Shown: one piece after another, positions 27,765-36,831 of the stretch
Numbering within the stretch: the first letter of the stretch is position 1
Layout: every line of letters begins with the position of its first letter
Origin: Shewanella psychrophila
GTDB lineage: Bacteria; Pseudomonadota; Gammaproteobacteria; Enterobacterales; Shewanellaceae
DNA length: 64,000 nt
Reading direction: 5' to 3'
Assembly: GCF_002005305.1 (NCBI RefSeq)
Contig: NZ_CP014782.1
Span: 2,852,001 to 2,916,000 of the forward strand
The notes under the pieces: model-generated
The model's database searches: none
Told to the model about the DNA's origin: nothing
The model's input: only the letters and a program-made list of their open reading frames with translations
Program-made: the position numbers and the translations under genes

Positions 27765-27897
27765 ATATTCTCCCCCTTTTCTTTCCAAAATAAAAAAGCC
27801 TCAAAATACTGCCAACGAAATGGTATGATCCGCTCAATTCCGTTATCGCTAACACTTTGGCGCTAACACGTTCAAGCTATTTAAAACGAGAGATACC

Positions 27898-28269
27898 ATG
27901 AGTAAAAGTGCCAAAGATGCAAGCCAGATGACTCCAGAAGCTCGCTACGACTATTTTGTTGAGCAAGTAAAGTCTGAAGAAATATTATGGACCCTTCAAG
28001 ATGATGATGGCTGCGTAATGCTAACCACTGAAGAGGAAGACTGTATTCCTATGTGGCCTAGCGAGGAGGCTGCGAAGTCATGGGCTGTCGATGATTGGGA
28101 TAACTGCATCCCACTCGCAATCCCGGTATCTGAATGGTTGGAACGCTGGGTTCCGGGCATGCAGGATGATGATCTATTTGTTGCAGTATTCCCTGTGCAG
28201 GAAGACCTTGGTGTCGTTATTCCTCCCTTTGAATTAGAGCAGCGTCTAACACCGAAGCAACGTCACTAA
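27898..28269 (+). CDS. DUF2750 family protein
   Basis: 123 residues, acidic and soluble. It has the pattern of small DUF2750 proteins: RYDYFVEQVKSEEILWTL, then MWPSEEAAKSWA and a C-terminal DDLFVAVFPVQEDLGVV. The function of the family is unknown. Followed 28 bp later by a membrane protein gene, probably co-transcribed. Start ATG with CGAGAG upstream. Confidence 0.75.
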   Translation: MSKSAKDASQMTPEARYDYFVEQVKSEEILWTLQDDDGCVMLTTEEEDCIPMWPSEEAAKSWAVDDWDNCIPLAIPVSEWLERWVPGMQDDDLFVAVFPVQEDLGVVIPPFELEQRLTPKQRH

Positions 28270-28297
28270 TTTAGGCCTTGCTTACAGGAGATTCAGC

Positions 28298-28825
28298 TTG
28301 GAAAAGAAAACCTCGGATCCTTCAATCGATAATCGCAATGATTTAGGTGAAGCCACGAATCGTGAGAATGAGAACGGTGAAGCTCTCCAAACACAAACCA
28401 ATTCAGCTGCAATTCCTGTAGTAAATCAACCTCTGCCTAAAAGGCTTGCGGCCTTATGCGCTTTCTTCACGATCGCCTCAATTAGCGGCCTCATCGCAAA
28501 TCAGGGCGAGTTATTTTGTATACTAACCATAATCATGGTGATTGCGATACTTGGCCGTCAGCGTACTGCCATGTATTTCTTACAAGGTTATACGGCACTT
28601 CAACTTGCTCTCGTCAGTATGTTACCAGTCTATCTTTATGATCCAGATAACTTGCTGGTCGGAAATCCATCGACATTTAAGATCGGTGACTTGCAAACGA
28701 AAGTGCCGGATTTCGTCATCTTCGGCATTATTATCGTACTTGCAATCATTCAAGTCTGGGTAGCCTTTACTCCTAAGGTAAAGGCCTACTTCAATACCAA
28801 GATAAATATGAATATAATGAGTTAA
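28298..28825 (+). CDS. Uncharacterised inner-membrane protein
   Basis: 175 residues read from a TTG start, chosen because ACAGGAG sits 7 bases upstream and no ATG lies nearby. The first 45 residues are polar and Asn/Glu-rich. Four hydrophobic segments follow (LAALCAFFTIASISGLIA, FCILTIIMVIAILG, ALQLALVSMLPVYLYD and FVIFGIIIVLAIIQVWVAF). I do not recognise the family. It appears to share a transcript with the DUF2750 gene and ends before a bidirectional terminator. Confidence 0.65.
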   Translation: MEKKTSDPSIDNRNDLGEATNRENENGEALQTQTNSAAIPVVNQPLPKRLAALCAFFTIASISGLIANQGELFCILTIIMVIAILGRQRTAMYFLQGYTALQLALVSMLPVYLYDPDNLLVGNPSTFKIGDLQTKVPDFVIFGIIIVLAIIQVWVAFTPKVKAYFNTKINMNIMS

Positions 28826-28847
28826 GGTGCTAGGTGCTAAAGACAAC

Positions 28848-28882
28848 AAAAAAAGCCAGTTGCAATGCAACTGGCTTTTTCA
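28848..28882. terminator. Bidirectional terminator, membrane protein gene / erpA
   Basis: A 13-bp stem AAAGCCAGTTGCA/TGCAACTGGCTTT, with A-run before and T-run after, lies between convergent genes. Confidence 0.9.
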
Positions 28883-28913
28883 TAAATGCTTTAATTCAGC
28901 TTTAATCGAGAGC

Positions 28914-29285
28914 TTATACTGAGAAGCTAGCTCCACAACCGCAGGTTGTCGTCGCATTAGGATTCTTCACGAAGAAGCGTGAACCTTCAAGACCTGAGGT
29001 GTAATCGACTTCACCACCAACCAGATACTGTAAGCTCATAGGATCGACGACTAACTGGACTCCCTGCTTCTCGACGGTAAAGTCACCTTCGTTAACTTTC
29101 TCATCGAAAGTGAAGCCGTACTGAAAACCAGAACATCCGCCACCAGTGACGTAGACACGTAGCTTCAATGCATCGTTTTCCTCTTCATCCAATAACGTTT
29201 TTACCTTTGAGGCAGCCGCATCGGTAAATTGAATAGGCAAAGCATCTTCAGCTTCTGTCACTTGTTCAGCAGTTTGTTCAGTCAT
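28914..29285 (-). CDS. erpA: Iron-sulfur cluster insertion protein ErpA
   Basis: 123 residues of the A-type carrier family. The three cluster-ligand cysteines are present: Cys51 in GGGCSGFQYGF, and Cys115 and Cys117 in TTCGCGASF. ErpA hands [4Fe-4S] clusters to apo-enzymes such as those of isoprenoid synthesis and respiration. The N-terminal 15 residues are an acidic extension compared with the roughly 114-residue E. coli protein. Monocistronic, ending before a shared terminator. Confidence 0.93.
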   Translation of the reverse strand: MTEQTAEQVTEAEDALPIQFTDAAASKVKTLLDEEENDALKLRVYVTGGGCSGFQYGFTFDEKVNEGDFTVEKQGVQLVVDPMSLQYLVGGEVDYTSGLEGSRFFVKNPNATTTCGCGASFSV

Positions 29286-29401
29286 GAGTACCTCTAGATC
29301 TAATTACTGTGCGGGATTATCTAATACCTGACCAATTTGTTCAAGTATTAAGCCCATCGCATTTCGTTTCTGTGATCTAATAATAACACTGGCTCAGTCG
29401 A

Positions 29402-30163
29402 TCACTGAACTGGTTTCTCGATTTTATCCGGTTCAATATTACTAGCATCGGGAAGTAACTCAAGGGCAGAGAACTCCATTTCAGCCTGAGAACCTTTAGC
29501 CCAACGGCTCGAGGGCACTATGACTTTAGCTAGAATTCTGGACAACTTAAAGCTCTCCGGTAAAGTGATCTCAGCCTCTAATACCTGAAAATATCTAAAC
29601 TGGAAGTTCAAACTCTTATCGCCTGTTAGTTTAGCCAAACTAAGTTCAACGACTTTACCGTCTTGAACCCCGACAAAAGTAAATTCGGCTCTCCCCTTAA
29701 GAGACTGCTTACGTTTTTGTAGCTGCGTCAGGATAAGCTTGAGTCGATACTGGCTTGGCAATAGACTTGGAGTAAACTCTAGACCATTTATGGCTACGCC
29801 ATCGGCAATGCTCTCAGGTGCCATAATACTGCGGTAGAATGCCAGTTCCCTATGTAAGTCTTTCTCTTTGCTGTGTTGCTCTACGAACAAGTCCTGCATT
29901 TTCTCATTAGTTTCTCTAGACAATGCCAGCTCAAGATTTTTGGCCGCTAAAGTTTGAGCCTGAATATTCAGTTGCTTATTCAATTTACTTAGCTGTTCTG
30001 TGTTATTCTCTGGGACGGGTCGATTATGGTCAGACCATAAGCTATAAGTGAGTCCACCCAAGGCAAAGGCAACCAATACCACTAACAGTAAATAAACACT
30101 CGATGGCCGAATTTTTCGCTCTAACACTTGAATACGATCGAGCCAACGCTGATAATTTGCCAT
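29402..30163 (-). CDS. Membrane-anchored coiled-coil protein (DUF6776-like)
   Basis: 253 residues. A short cytoplasmic N-terminus with a basic patch (LERKIRPSS) is followed by one membrane helix (VYLLLVVLVAFALGGLTYSL), a coiled coil (about 60-110) and a C-terminal beta-rich domain (YRLKLILTQLQ, SLNFQFRYFQVLEAEITL). It matches my recollection of the DUF6776 group of periplasmic proteins; function is unknown. It is divergent from the ClC gene, with about 87 bp between starts. Confidence 0.65.
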   Translation of the reverse strand: MANYQRWLDRIQVLERKIRPSSVYLLLVVLVAFALGGLTYSLWSDHNRPVPENNTEQLSKLNKQLNIQAQTLAAKNLELALSRETNEKMQDLFVEQHSKEKDLHRELAFYRSIMAPESIADGVAINGLEFTPSLLPSQYRLKLILTQLQKRKQSLKGRAEFTFVGVQDGKVVELSLAKLTGDKSLNFQFRYFQVLEAEITLPESFKLSRILAKVIVPSSRWAKGSQAEMEFSALELLPDASNIEPDKIEKPVQ

Positions 30164-30250
30164 TCAATAACAACCTCTTTATATAACTAGTGTGTAAAAT
30201 AATCTCACCTCCAAAATGATGGTAGGCAATGGAAAATCAGGAAGGATCCG

Positions 30251-31960
30251 GTGCAAAACAGAATTAAAAATATCTACACGCGATGCCAGATGTACCTGAG
30301 AACAGAGCTGCAAGACAAGTTATCCCAAGCTAAACTCAGTCTGCAACTGTGTATGTTATCCCTGTTATTTGCCTTAATCGCATCAGGCGTGATTATTCTG
30401 TTTCGACTACTTCTACTCTGGTTGAATAACTATACCCAAACCAGCGAACTCGATTTTACTGAGATAGTGGACGACTGGCGAGTGCTTTTACCTATATTAG
30501 GCGCACTTTTAATCTGGCTAGTGGCTCGAATGGGGTCAAAACGCTATAAGCGTATGGGCATAGCCTATGTACTCCACCGGGTGAAGCTTCATTATGGCAA
30601 GGTCCCACTGCAATCGGCCCCCGGTCAATTTTTTCAGGCCTTATTTGCTCTTGCCACTAACTTTTCAGTAGGTCGGGAAGGTCCAGCCATACATCTTGGA
30701 GCTGTCAGTGCCAGCGTCATGGCAGAAAAGTTTAACCTACCCGATAACAGTGTCCGTATCATGTGTTCAGGCGGTATTGCCGCAGGAATAGCGGCAACTT
30801 TCAACGCACCTTTGGCCGGCGTATTTTTCGTATTTGAAGTCATATTACGAGAGTATAAACTGCACTACTTCTTCCCAATCATGATATCTGCCATCTGCGG
30901 CGCGGTATCTAGCCAACTAGTTTTCGGTAATATCCATGAATATGAACAAATTGGAGTCATTCGTATTCCATTGTCTCAATACCCTATCTTGGCCATCACG
31001 GGCATTATCATAGGGTGTGTTGCCGCGCTGTTTAACTACTCCCTCTTAAAAGTCACTGCTAAGGGACAAAACTGGCCCTTGATCTATCGCCTGCTCTTAG
31101 CAGGTATCGCCACCACTCTTGTCGGTGTCTTTTTACCTGAAGCCTTAGGCAGTGGCGATCTAGCCATCGAGCGGGCAATCAGTGAACACCCAGGATTACT
31201 GTTTCTTATAGCACTGTTCATCGGAAAAATCATTGCTACCATAGCGGCTCTCGGACTGGGCATTCCTGGTGGCATCATAGGCCCGTTATTTGGTATTGGC
31301 GCTCTACTTGGTGCCATACTGGCCATCATCAGTGCCGCACTTTTCCCCTCTATAGCGCCCTATATCGGCCTCTATACCATCATAGGTATGACAGCCATGA
31401 TGGGGGTCTGTCTTGGTGCACCTCTGGCGGCGCTCATTGCACTACTGGAATTAACCAACAATGCCTCGATGATCTTGCCTGCCATGTTTGTCAGTATCCC
31501 GGCTTTCTTGATCGCCCATCAAGGGTTTAACTCTAAATCCTTGCTCTATAAACAGCTTGAGATAATGGGCCTTGATTACAAGGTATCGCCAGTCAAACAA
31601 GGCTTGATGAAAACCGGCGTTCGCGCCTTGATGGATAGACGCCTAGTTATCGTTAAAGATAATGAGGAATTATTACTAGAAGTATTAAAGCGTGCAGAGG
31701 GGCGCTCTGTCCTTGTAAGAGACAACTTAGGTGATATTCAGATGTTACAGCTTGAACTACAAGCTGCTGATGACGCCAGCACATTGACCCGTCACCCTAT
31801 CCAGGGACTCCCGGATACCGCAACCCTCAATGAAGTCTACCAAATACTTTCCCGTGAACGCCGAGGCGAGGTCTATATCTACCAAGATAACCAAAACAAT
31901 GTCATCGGCGTGATAAGCTGGGCCGTGCTTCAGAAAGAGATAAACTCTGGACAGGTGTAA
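30251..31960 (+). CDS. ClC-family chloride channel with CBS-like tail
   Basis: 569 residues from a GTG start (GGAAGG upstream). It has the ClC fold with 10 or more membrane helices. The gating Glu is at about residue 143 in VGREGPAIHLG, and the GIPGGIIGPLFGIGALLGA element is present. The usual GSGIP loop is replaced by RMGIAYV, and the proton-path Glu (E203 in E. coli ClcA) appears to be Val in FVFEVIL. Both features recall ClcB more than ClcA and hint at channel-like rather than antiport behaviour (inference). The C-terminal 130 residues resemble a CBS pair with ALMDRRLVIVKDNEEL. Confidence 0.85.
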   Translation: MQNRIKNIYTRCQMYLRTELQDKLSQAKLSLQLCMLSLLFALIASGVIILFRLLLLWLNNYTQTSELDFTEIVDDWRVLLPILGALLIWLVARMGSKRYKRMGIAYVLHRVKLHYGKVPLQSAPGQFFQALFALATNFSVGREGPAIHLGAVSASVMAEKFNLPDNSVRIMCSGGIAAGIAATFNAPLAGVFFVFEVILREYKLHYFFPIMISAICGAVSSQLVFGNIHEYEQIGVIRIPLSQYPILAITGIIIGCVAALFNYSLLKVTAKGQNWPLIYRLLLAGIATTLVGVFLPEALGSGDLAIERAISEHPGLLFLIALFIGKIIATIAALGLGIPGGIIGPLFGIGALLGAILAIISAALFPSIAPYIGLYTIIGMTAMMGVCLGAPLAALIALLELTNNASMILPAMFVSIPAFLIAHQGFNSKSLLYKQLEIMGLDYKVSPVKQGLMKTGVRALMDRRLVIVKDNEELLLEVLKRAEGRSVLVRDNLGDIQMLQLELQAADDASTLTRHPIQGLPDTATLNEVYQILSRERRGEVYIYQDNQNNVIGVISWAVLQKEINSGQV

Positions 31961-32140
31961 TTAACCTCTCACCACGCCTATTTACGAAAGCTAGCAAGAT
32001 AAACATCAGGAAATATTTTCAACCCGAGAGTGATTCATTCGTAATTTTTTACAATCTGACTTAAGTTTAAATCTTCAACCATCAATTGCTTTCCCCAAAT
32101 TGACTCATAATAAGAGTAAATAAACCTGAGATAGCATGAC

Positions 32141-32962
32141 TTGAAACCAGCAGATAGAAACTTCCTCCAACGGCTTGCCCTCGACTGTATTAGGTGTATA
32201 TCCCTTTACTGTTTGTTGTTCTTTGCCTGCTTCACTCTCAATCGAGTCCATGCTGAGGCGCTTCAACCTACCTCCCCAGTCATAGAGATATGCACAATCG
32301 ACATTTTACCCTATGGTATTAAGACCAAAATCAATACAAGTTCATCTGAATACCTCACCAGCGGGATCTATTTCGATATTGCCAACATGCTGGCTGAAGA
32401 GTCAGGCTATCTGCCTCACAATGAAGTATATCCCTATGCCAGGATAATGCTTGAGCTTAAATCAGGACAAACAGACATGACCATCATGTTCAAATACAAA
32501 GAGCTTGAACAGTATGTGACTTACATAGCACCGCTACCGAGTTTAAAAAATGTAGTGATTGGTCTCAAGGGCACAAACTTTACTTCCCTAGAAAGCCTCA
32601 AAGGCAAAAAACTCGCCTATCTAAGGGGAGCAAAGTTTAGCGATGACATAGACAGAGACCCGGATATTATTCGCTTTAAGACATTTGATTTTGTTCAAGC
32701 CGTAAAAATGTTGATAGTAGGGCATGTCGATGCTGTAATTGGCCCAATGGATCCAATTCTGAGTGCAGCACTTCAGCTTAATAAAGATATAAACCTCTTC
32801 GGTGAACCTTTTATTGTTTCAGAAAGGACACCTTGGGTGCAGATTTCCAATAAGAGTTTAGGGAAAGTATCAGTCATCAAATTAAAGTCTCAATTTGAAC
32901 AGATAATCGCAAAAGGCGAACTCACCAAACTACGTCAGAAATACTTAGGCAAGGCTCGTTGA
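32141..32962 (+). CDS. Periplasmic solute-binding protein, family 3 type
   Basis: 273 residues from a TTG start, the only available one; the ribosome site is weak. A signal peptide (YCLLFFACFTLNRVHAEA) is followed by a two-lobe binding fold: CTIDILPYGI, GIYFDIANMLAEESGY, YPYARIMLELKSGQTDMTI and LKGKKLAYLRGAKF. It resembles SBP_bac_3 proteins for amino acids or small organic acids. No permease or ATPase genes are beside it, and it ends 3 bp from the convergent terC-like gene. Orphan proteins of this type in Shewanella-like genomes may serve signalling rather than import. The ligand is unknown. Confidence 0.75.
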   Translation: MKPADRNFLQRLALDCIRCISLYCLLFFACFTLNRVHAEALQPTSPVIEICTIDILPYGIKTKINTSSSEYLTSGIYFDIANMLAEESGYLPHNEVYPYARIMLELKSGQTDMTIMFKYKELEQYVTYIAPLPSLKNVVIGLKGTNFTSLESLKGKKLAYLRGAKFSDDIDRDPDIIRFKTFDFVQAVKMLIVGHVDAVIGPMDPILSAALQLNKDINLFGEPFIVSERTPWVQISNKSLGKVSVIKLKSQFEQIIAKGELTKLRQKYLGKAR

Positions 32963-32965
32963 AGT

Positions 32966-33709
32966 CTAACAAGTTTCCTCTCGTGATTTTTCCAGAGACT
33001 TCTCCTGTCGTTTCGATTTGACTCTTAAATTGAGTAACTCGACGATGACAGAGAAACCCATGGCAAAATAGATATATCCCTTGGGAATATGCAAGCCGAG
33101 CCCTTCAGCCAGCAAGGTGAAACCAATCAAGGTTAAAAACGTTAAAGCCAGCATCTTGACTGTTGGATGTCGCTCCACAAAATCTCCGACGCTTTTGGCC
33201 GCAAACATCATCACACCAACGGCAAGCACAATCGCCAATATCATCACTTCCACATTATCGGCCATGCCTACAGCTGTTATCACCGAATCCAATGAAAACA
33301 CCAGATCGAGAATGGCAATCTGAATTAAGACAAACAGAAAGCTACTGTTCTTAGGTTCTGAGGCAACTTCGTCCTGCTCCTCAAAACAGGCATGTATCTC
33401 CGAGGTGCTCTTATAAATAAGAAACAATCCCCCAAAGAATAAGATCATATCCCTACCTGTGACTGAATGATCCATCACAGTAAAGAAAGGTTGGGTTAAC
33501 TTCATCACCCAAGCGATGCTAAGTAGCAATAATATCCGGGTGAGCATCGCCAGCCCCAGACCCAGCACACGGCCTCGTTCTCTCTGATGCTCAGGCAGAC
33601 GAGCGACCAAGATGGAAATAAAGATAACATTATCGATACCGAGGACGATTTCCAAGGCTGTCAGCGTCAATAACGCCAGCCAAACATTGGGATCTAACAA
33701 GAGTTCCAT
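32966..33709 (-). CDS. TerC-family integral membrane protein
   Basis: 247 residues from the ATG at 33709 (TTAGGTG upstream); a GTG three codons earlier is also open. It has about seven membrane helices and both TerC-family acidic motifs, LEIVLGIDNVIFISIL and LDLVFSLDSVITAVGM. Members of this group are proposed metal exporters (manganese for some), but the substrate of this subfamily is not settled. There is no CBS or CorC_HlyC tail, unlike the longer YoaE/YegH type. Monocistronic and divergent from the DedA gene. Confidence 0.85.
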   Translation of the reverse strand: MELLLDPNVWLALLTLTALEIVLGIDNVIFISILVARLPEHQRERGRVLGLGLAMLTRILLLLSIAWVMKLTQPFFTVMDHSVTGRDMILFFGGLFLIYKSTSEIHACFEEQDEVASEPKNSSFLFVLIQIAILDLVFSLDSVITAVGMADNVEVMILAIVLAVGVMMFAAKSVGDFVERHPTVKMLALTFLTLIGFTLLAEGLGLHIPKGYIYFAMGFSVIVELLNLRVKSKRQEKSLEKSREETC

Positions 33710-33908
33710 ATAAGACACCTAAGCATAAGACACCTAAATACACCAAGTGTCACCAGTCTATGAGTCTGTTTATGAATTGGAAATTAACGCCAGATGTAAC
33801 TTTATTTATTAACGTAAGAATTCCACGAGTCCGGATAATAGCTAAGGTATAGTCAACTCTAGGAGTGAACATTGTCTCCTTTACTCTATTTTTTAGGAAC
33901 GCCTATAC

Positions 33909-34565
33909 ATGCTGGACTCTTTTACACATGTGCTTACCGCCTTATGGCATCAAGACTTTGCCATACTGCAGAACCCAGACAGTGCCATCATGATCTACTT
34001 GTGCATAGTGATGCTGATCTGGCTAGAGAGCGCCTTTTTACCTGCGGCTCCCCTGCCCTGTGACAGTGTGGTGATATTATCCGGTAGCCTGGCCGCTGCA
34101 GGCATAATCAGCTTACCCTTAACTTGGCTATTGCTGGTTATCGCCGCAGCCACTGGTAGTTCCGTCGCCTTTATGCAAGGACGTTGGCTGCATAAACTGC
34201 CTAAAATACAGGGCTGGATCAGTGCTGTCCCCAGTGAGCAACTGCAAACCGTAGATAAACTACTGACTCGTCATGGACTATTGGCACTATTCAGCGCTCG
34301 CTTTATTCCCGTGGTACGCTCGCTTTTACCCTTGATGATGGGATTACGCATGAAAGAATCAGCCCACTTTCAATACTATACTTGGATGAGTGCCTGCGTT
34401 TGGAGCGGTTTATTACTGGGTCTTGGCTACTCAATGTCGCTATTACCTGAAAACATATCAAAAATGATCACTATGGGACTGATTATAGCGCCAGTAATCA
34501 CCCTTGGAGTGGCCATCGCAGGTTTCTTAACCAAGTATTTTCTGAAGAAAACAAGACACGTATAA
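33909..34565 (+). CDS. DedA-family membrane protein
   Basis: 218 residues. It has the SNARE-associated/DedA layout: MLIWLESAFLPAAPLPCDSVV near the N-terminus, the conserved Gly/Arg motif FSARFIPVVRSLLPLMMGL, and hydrophobic helices on both sides. DedA proteins affect membrane lipid recycling and proton-motive force in the inner membrane; some are undecaprenyl-phosphate or phospholipid flippases. Start ATG with AGGAA 9 bases upstream. Monocistronic. Confidence 0.85.
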   Translation: MLDSFTHVLTALWHQDFAILQNPDSAIMIYLCIVMLIWLESAFLPAAPLPCDSVVILSGSLAAAGIISLPLTWLLLVIAAATGSSVAFMQGRWLHKLPKIQGWISAVPSEQLQTVDKLLTRHGLLALFSARFIPVVRSLLPLMMGLRMKESAHFQYYTWMSACVWSGLLLGLGYSMSLLPENISKMITMGLIIAPVITLGVAIAGFLTKYFLKKTRHV

Positions 34566-34888
34566 TTATCCATCTCCTCAGGCCTCTGCGCCTGTAGTTC
34601 AAAGATATAAAAAGGCTGAATCAGCTCGTAACTCAGCCTCTCCCTCCAAAACCACAAAAGCATAAGCCACTGTTTAAAATCGACTTTCATGGTTTTTTAT
34701 AACTTTTTACATGCCATTTCTTACTTTTAACAGTAACTTCGCGACTTACAGTAAAGTGCTGCAAATAACTTTGATTTCAATCAAGCAAAACTGATTTCTT
34801 GTGCAAGTTTGTAAAGTAAATAATCCCAGCTTCTATGTATCGGTTTGCGTTTAATTTCCAAACCTGTATGTCAAAGTTTAGGAAAATG
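34566..34888 (+). other. Intergenic region upstream of the sulfite dehydrogenase operon
   Basis: 323 bp. A GGCTGA/TCAGCC hairpin (about 34614-34639) after dedA is a weak terminator candidate. The rest is A+T-rich and contains the FNR-type palindrome listed separately. No gene is visible. Confidence 0.5.
34771..34784. promoter_or_regulatory. FNR/EtrA-type binding site
   Basis: TTGATTTCAATCAA is an exact match to the FNR consensus TTGAT-N4-ATCAA. It lies about 105-118 bp before the first cytochrome start codon. A TAAAGT at about 34812 is a possible -10, which would put the palindrome near -45 in an activating position. This predicts control by oxygen or by the Shewanella FNR homologue (inference). 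Confidence 0.65.
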
Positions 34889-35221
34889 ATGGGTGTGAAT
34901 ATGAGTAATAAACAACAAAGAATAAAGCAGCTTAGCTACTCACTTCTATTGCCATGTATCTTAAGCAGCTCTGTAGTGATAGCAGATCCTGACGCGAGAC
35001 TCTTGGCTATGTGCCAAGCCTGTCATGGCAGCGATGGCAGTAACGAGTTTAGCTCGATCCCAAACCTCAAATGGCAGAACCAGCAATATATGGTGCAGCA
35101 ATTACAGCAATTTAAAAGTGGCCAGCGCCAAGACAAAACAATGACCAAGGTGGCAATACTGCTTTCAACTGAGCAGATGGAATCTATGGCAAGCTATTTC
35201 AGTAAGGGTGAGGAAAAATAA
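34889..35221 (+). CDS. Periplasmic monohaem cytochrome c
   Basis: About 110 residues. The best start is the ATG at 34889, with AGG about 6-8 bases upstream; ATG 34901 is the other candidate. A signal peptide (LLLPCILSSSVVIA) precedes a single haem site, CQACHG. A distal Met is expected in the C-terminal part (TEQMESMASYF). It is a small class I cytochrome of the c553/c4-half type. It is encoded 2 bp before the sulfite dehydrogenase gene and probably takes electrons from it. Confidence 0.85.
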   Translation: MGVNMSNKQQRIKQLSYSLLLPCILSSSVVIADPDARLLAMCQACHGSDGSNEFSSIPNLKWQNQQYMVQQLQQFKSGQRQDKTMTKVAILLSTEQMESMASYFSKGEEK

Positions 35222-35223
35222 TA

Positions 35224-36450
35224 ATGACTATTGATAGACGTAAATTTTTAAAAGGCGCAGTCGCAACTTCTGTCACTGCAATGCTGCCACTAAACTGGGC
35301 GTTTGCTCAAAATCGACCTGCAGGTATGGTACCTCTCGATGTTTCTGCCGTTACCTGGAAAAATGTCGATGATCTACCAAAGCATTTTAAAATACTTAAC
35401 AGCAGTCCGCTGAATGCTTTTCCACCAGAACACCTACTTGCCCCAGCCAAAACCCCGGCCGATATTGCCTTTATCCGCTGGAATGGTCTGATGCCTGACT
35501 TTGACAGTATCGATGCAGATACCTGGGAGTTTACTGTAGATGGCGAGTCTATTGAGACACCTAAGACCTACACAATAGCCGAGCTAAAAAAGAAATTTAA
35601 AACCCATACTCAGCAGCTAGTTCTTGAGTGTGGTGGTAATAGCCGTGAAAACTTCTACCCCAATGCAAAAGGCAACCAGTGGAGCAATACGGCGGTTTTC
35701 TGCGCCGAGTGGACAGGGGTCTTAGTCAAAGATGTATTGGCCGATTGCGGTGTTAAGACTAATGCAGTCTACACAGCACATTATGGCGCGGATAAGCATA
35801 TCAGTGGCAAAGGTGCAGCGATTTCCCGTGGTGTGCCAATTGAAGCCGCCATGAGTGAAAATGCCATGATAGCCTGGGGCATGAATGGCGAAGATATTCC
35901 ATTTATGCACGGTTATCCGCTACGCATCGTCTTCGGTGGACGACCAGGTTCCGTGTCACAAAAATGTGCCGTAGGCATGGGGGTGCGCGACCGTGTTCAC
36001 GACGGTAAAAAAATGGGGGCCCCAGCCTACCAAGTACCAAAAAATCCAGTAGCACCTGGCGAGAAGGTCGATAATAAAGACTTTAGGATCATCGAAGAGA
36101 TGATAGTGAAATCCCTTATCACTGCGCCTCAAACTGGTGATGAACTGATCTTAGGAAAATCATTAGAAGTCAGTGGCCATGCCTGGGCTGGCACTCGTGA
36201 TGTGGCTAAGGTCGAGGTCAGTTATGATTATGGAACAACTTGGCAAACCGCTTCACTGACTAAACCTGTGAACCCTATGGCTTGGCAGCAATGGAAAATA
36301 AACCTAAAACTGCCCCAAACAGGTTATTACGAGATCTGGGCCCGTGCTACCGATACTAAAGGTGATACCCAGCCCATGGTTCAACCTCAGTGGAACCCTA
36401 AGGGTTATCTATTTAATGGCTGCCATAGAGTCGCTATAAGGGTCGTATAA
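35224..36450 (+). CDS. Sulfite:cytochrome c oxidoreductase, molybdopterin subunit (SorA-like)
   Basis: 408 residues with a twin-arginine signal (DRRKFLKGAVATSVTAML). The sulfite oxidase fold follows: a molybdopterin domain whose Mo-ligand Cys136 lies in LVLECGGNSR, conserved HGYPLRIVFGGRPG, and a C-terminal dimerisation domain (LEVSGHAWAG, VEVSYDYGTTWQ). There is no haem b5 domain, as in bacterial SorA/SoxC. It would oxidise sulfite to sulfate in the periplasm and pass electrons to the SorB-like cytochrome whose ATG overlaps its stop codon by one base. SoxC is an alternative, but no other sox gene is present. Confidence 0.88.
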   Translation: MTIDRRKFLKGAVATSVTAMLPLNWAFAQNRPAGMVPLDVSAVTWKNVDDLPKHFKILNSSPLNAFPPEHLLAPAKTPADIAFIRWNGLMPDFDSIDADTWEFTVDGESIETPKTYTIAELKKKFKTHTQQLVLECGGNSRENFYPNAKGNQWSNTAVFCAEWTGVLVKDVLADCGVKTNAVYTAHYGADKHISGKGAAISRGVPIEAAMSENAMIAWGMNGEDIPFMHGYPLRIVFGGRPGSVSQKCAVGMGVRDRVHDGKKMGAPAYQVPKNPVAPGEKVDNKDFRIIEEMIVKSLITAPQTGDELILGKSLEVSGHAWAGTRDVAKVEVSYDYGTTWQTASLTKPVNPMAWQQWKINLKLPQTGYYEIWARATDTKGDTQPMVQPQWNPKGYLFNGCHRVAIRVV

Positions 36451-36827
36451 TGAAGAAACGACTCATAGCAGCCAGCCTAGCAATCACCGGGATGATGTTT
36501 CCGGTCACAGCTGCCGAAGAATATCCGGTCGATGAGGTAACAGGCTTGATCATGGCACCGGGTTGGGAAATAGTAAAAGCTCAGTGTAATGCCTGTCATA
36601 CCAGCCATATTATTCCTCAAAACCCAGGAAACCGAGAGGTGTGGCGAGATACCATTCAATGGATGATAGATACTCAAGGTTTATGGGATCTCAATGATAC
36701 TTGGAAACCAGTATTGGATTATCTGTCCACTTATTATGATGAGAAAGCCATCGATATGCGCATCTTCAGGCGTAAACCTTTAGCTGAATCTCAGATGCCT
36801 CCGATGCCATCTAAGCTGGAGCACTAA
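36450..36827 (+). CDS. Sulfite dehydrogenase cytochrome c subunit (SorB-like)
   Basis: 125 residues with a signal peptide ending near TAAEE. One haem site is present (CNACHTSH) and a Met-rich C-terminus (SQMPPMPSK) supplies the likely sixth ligand. The pattern WEIVKAQCNACH, then NREVWRDTIQWM and TQGLWDL, is typical of SorB-type partners of SorA. The TAATG overlap with the preceding gene shows translational coupling. Confidence 0.88.
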   Translation: MKKRLIAASLAITGMMFPVTAAEEYPVDEVTGLIMAPGWEIVKAQCNACHTSHIIPQNPGNREVWRDTIQWMIDTQGLWDLNDTWKPVLDYLSTYYDEKAIDMRIFRRKPLAESQMPPMPSKLEH

Positions 36828-36831
36828 TGCT

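Noticed and set aside
34421..34690. 87-codon minus-strand frame over the dedA 3' end
   Set aside because: Antisense to dedA and without a start signal; the dedA frame is well supported.
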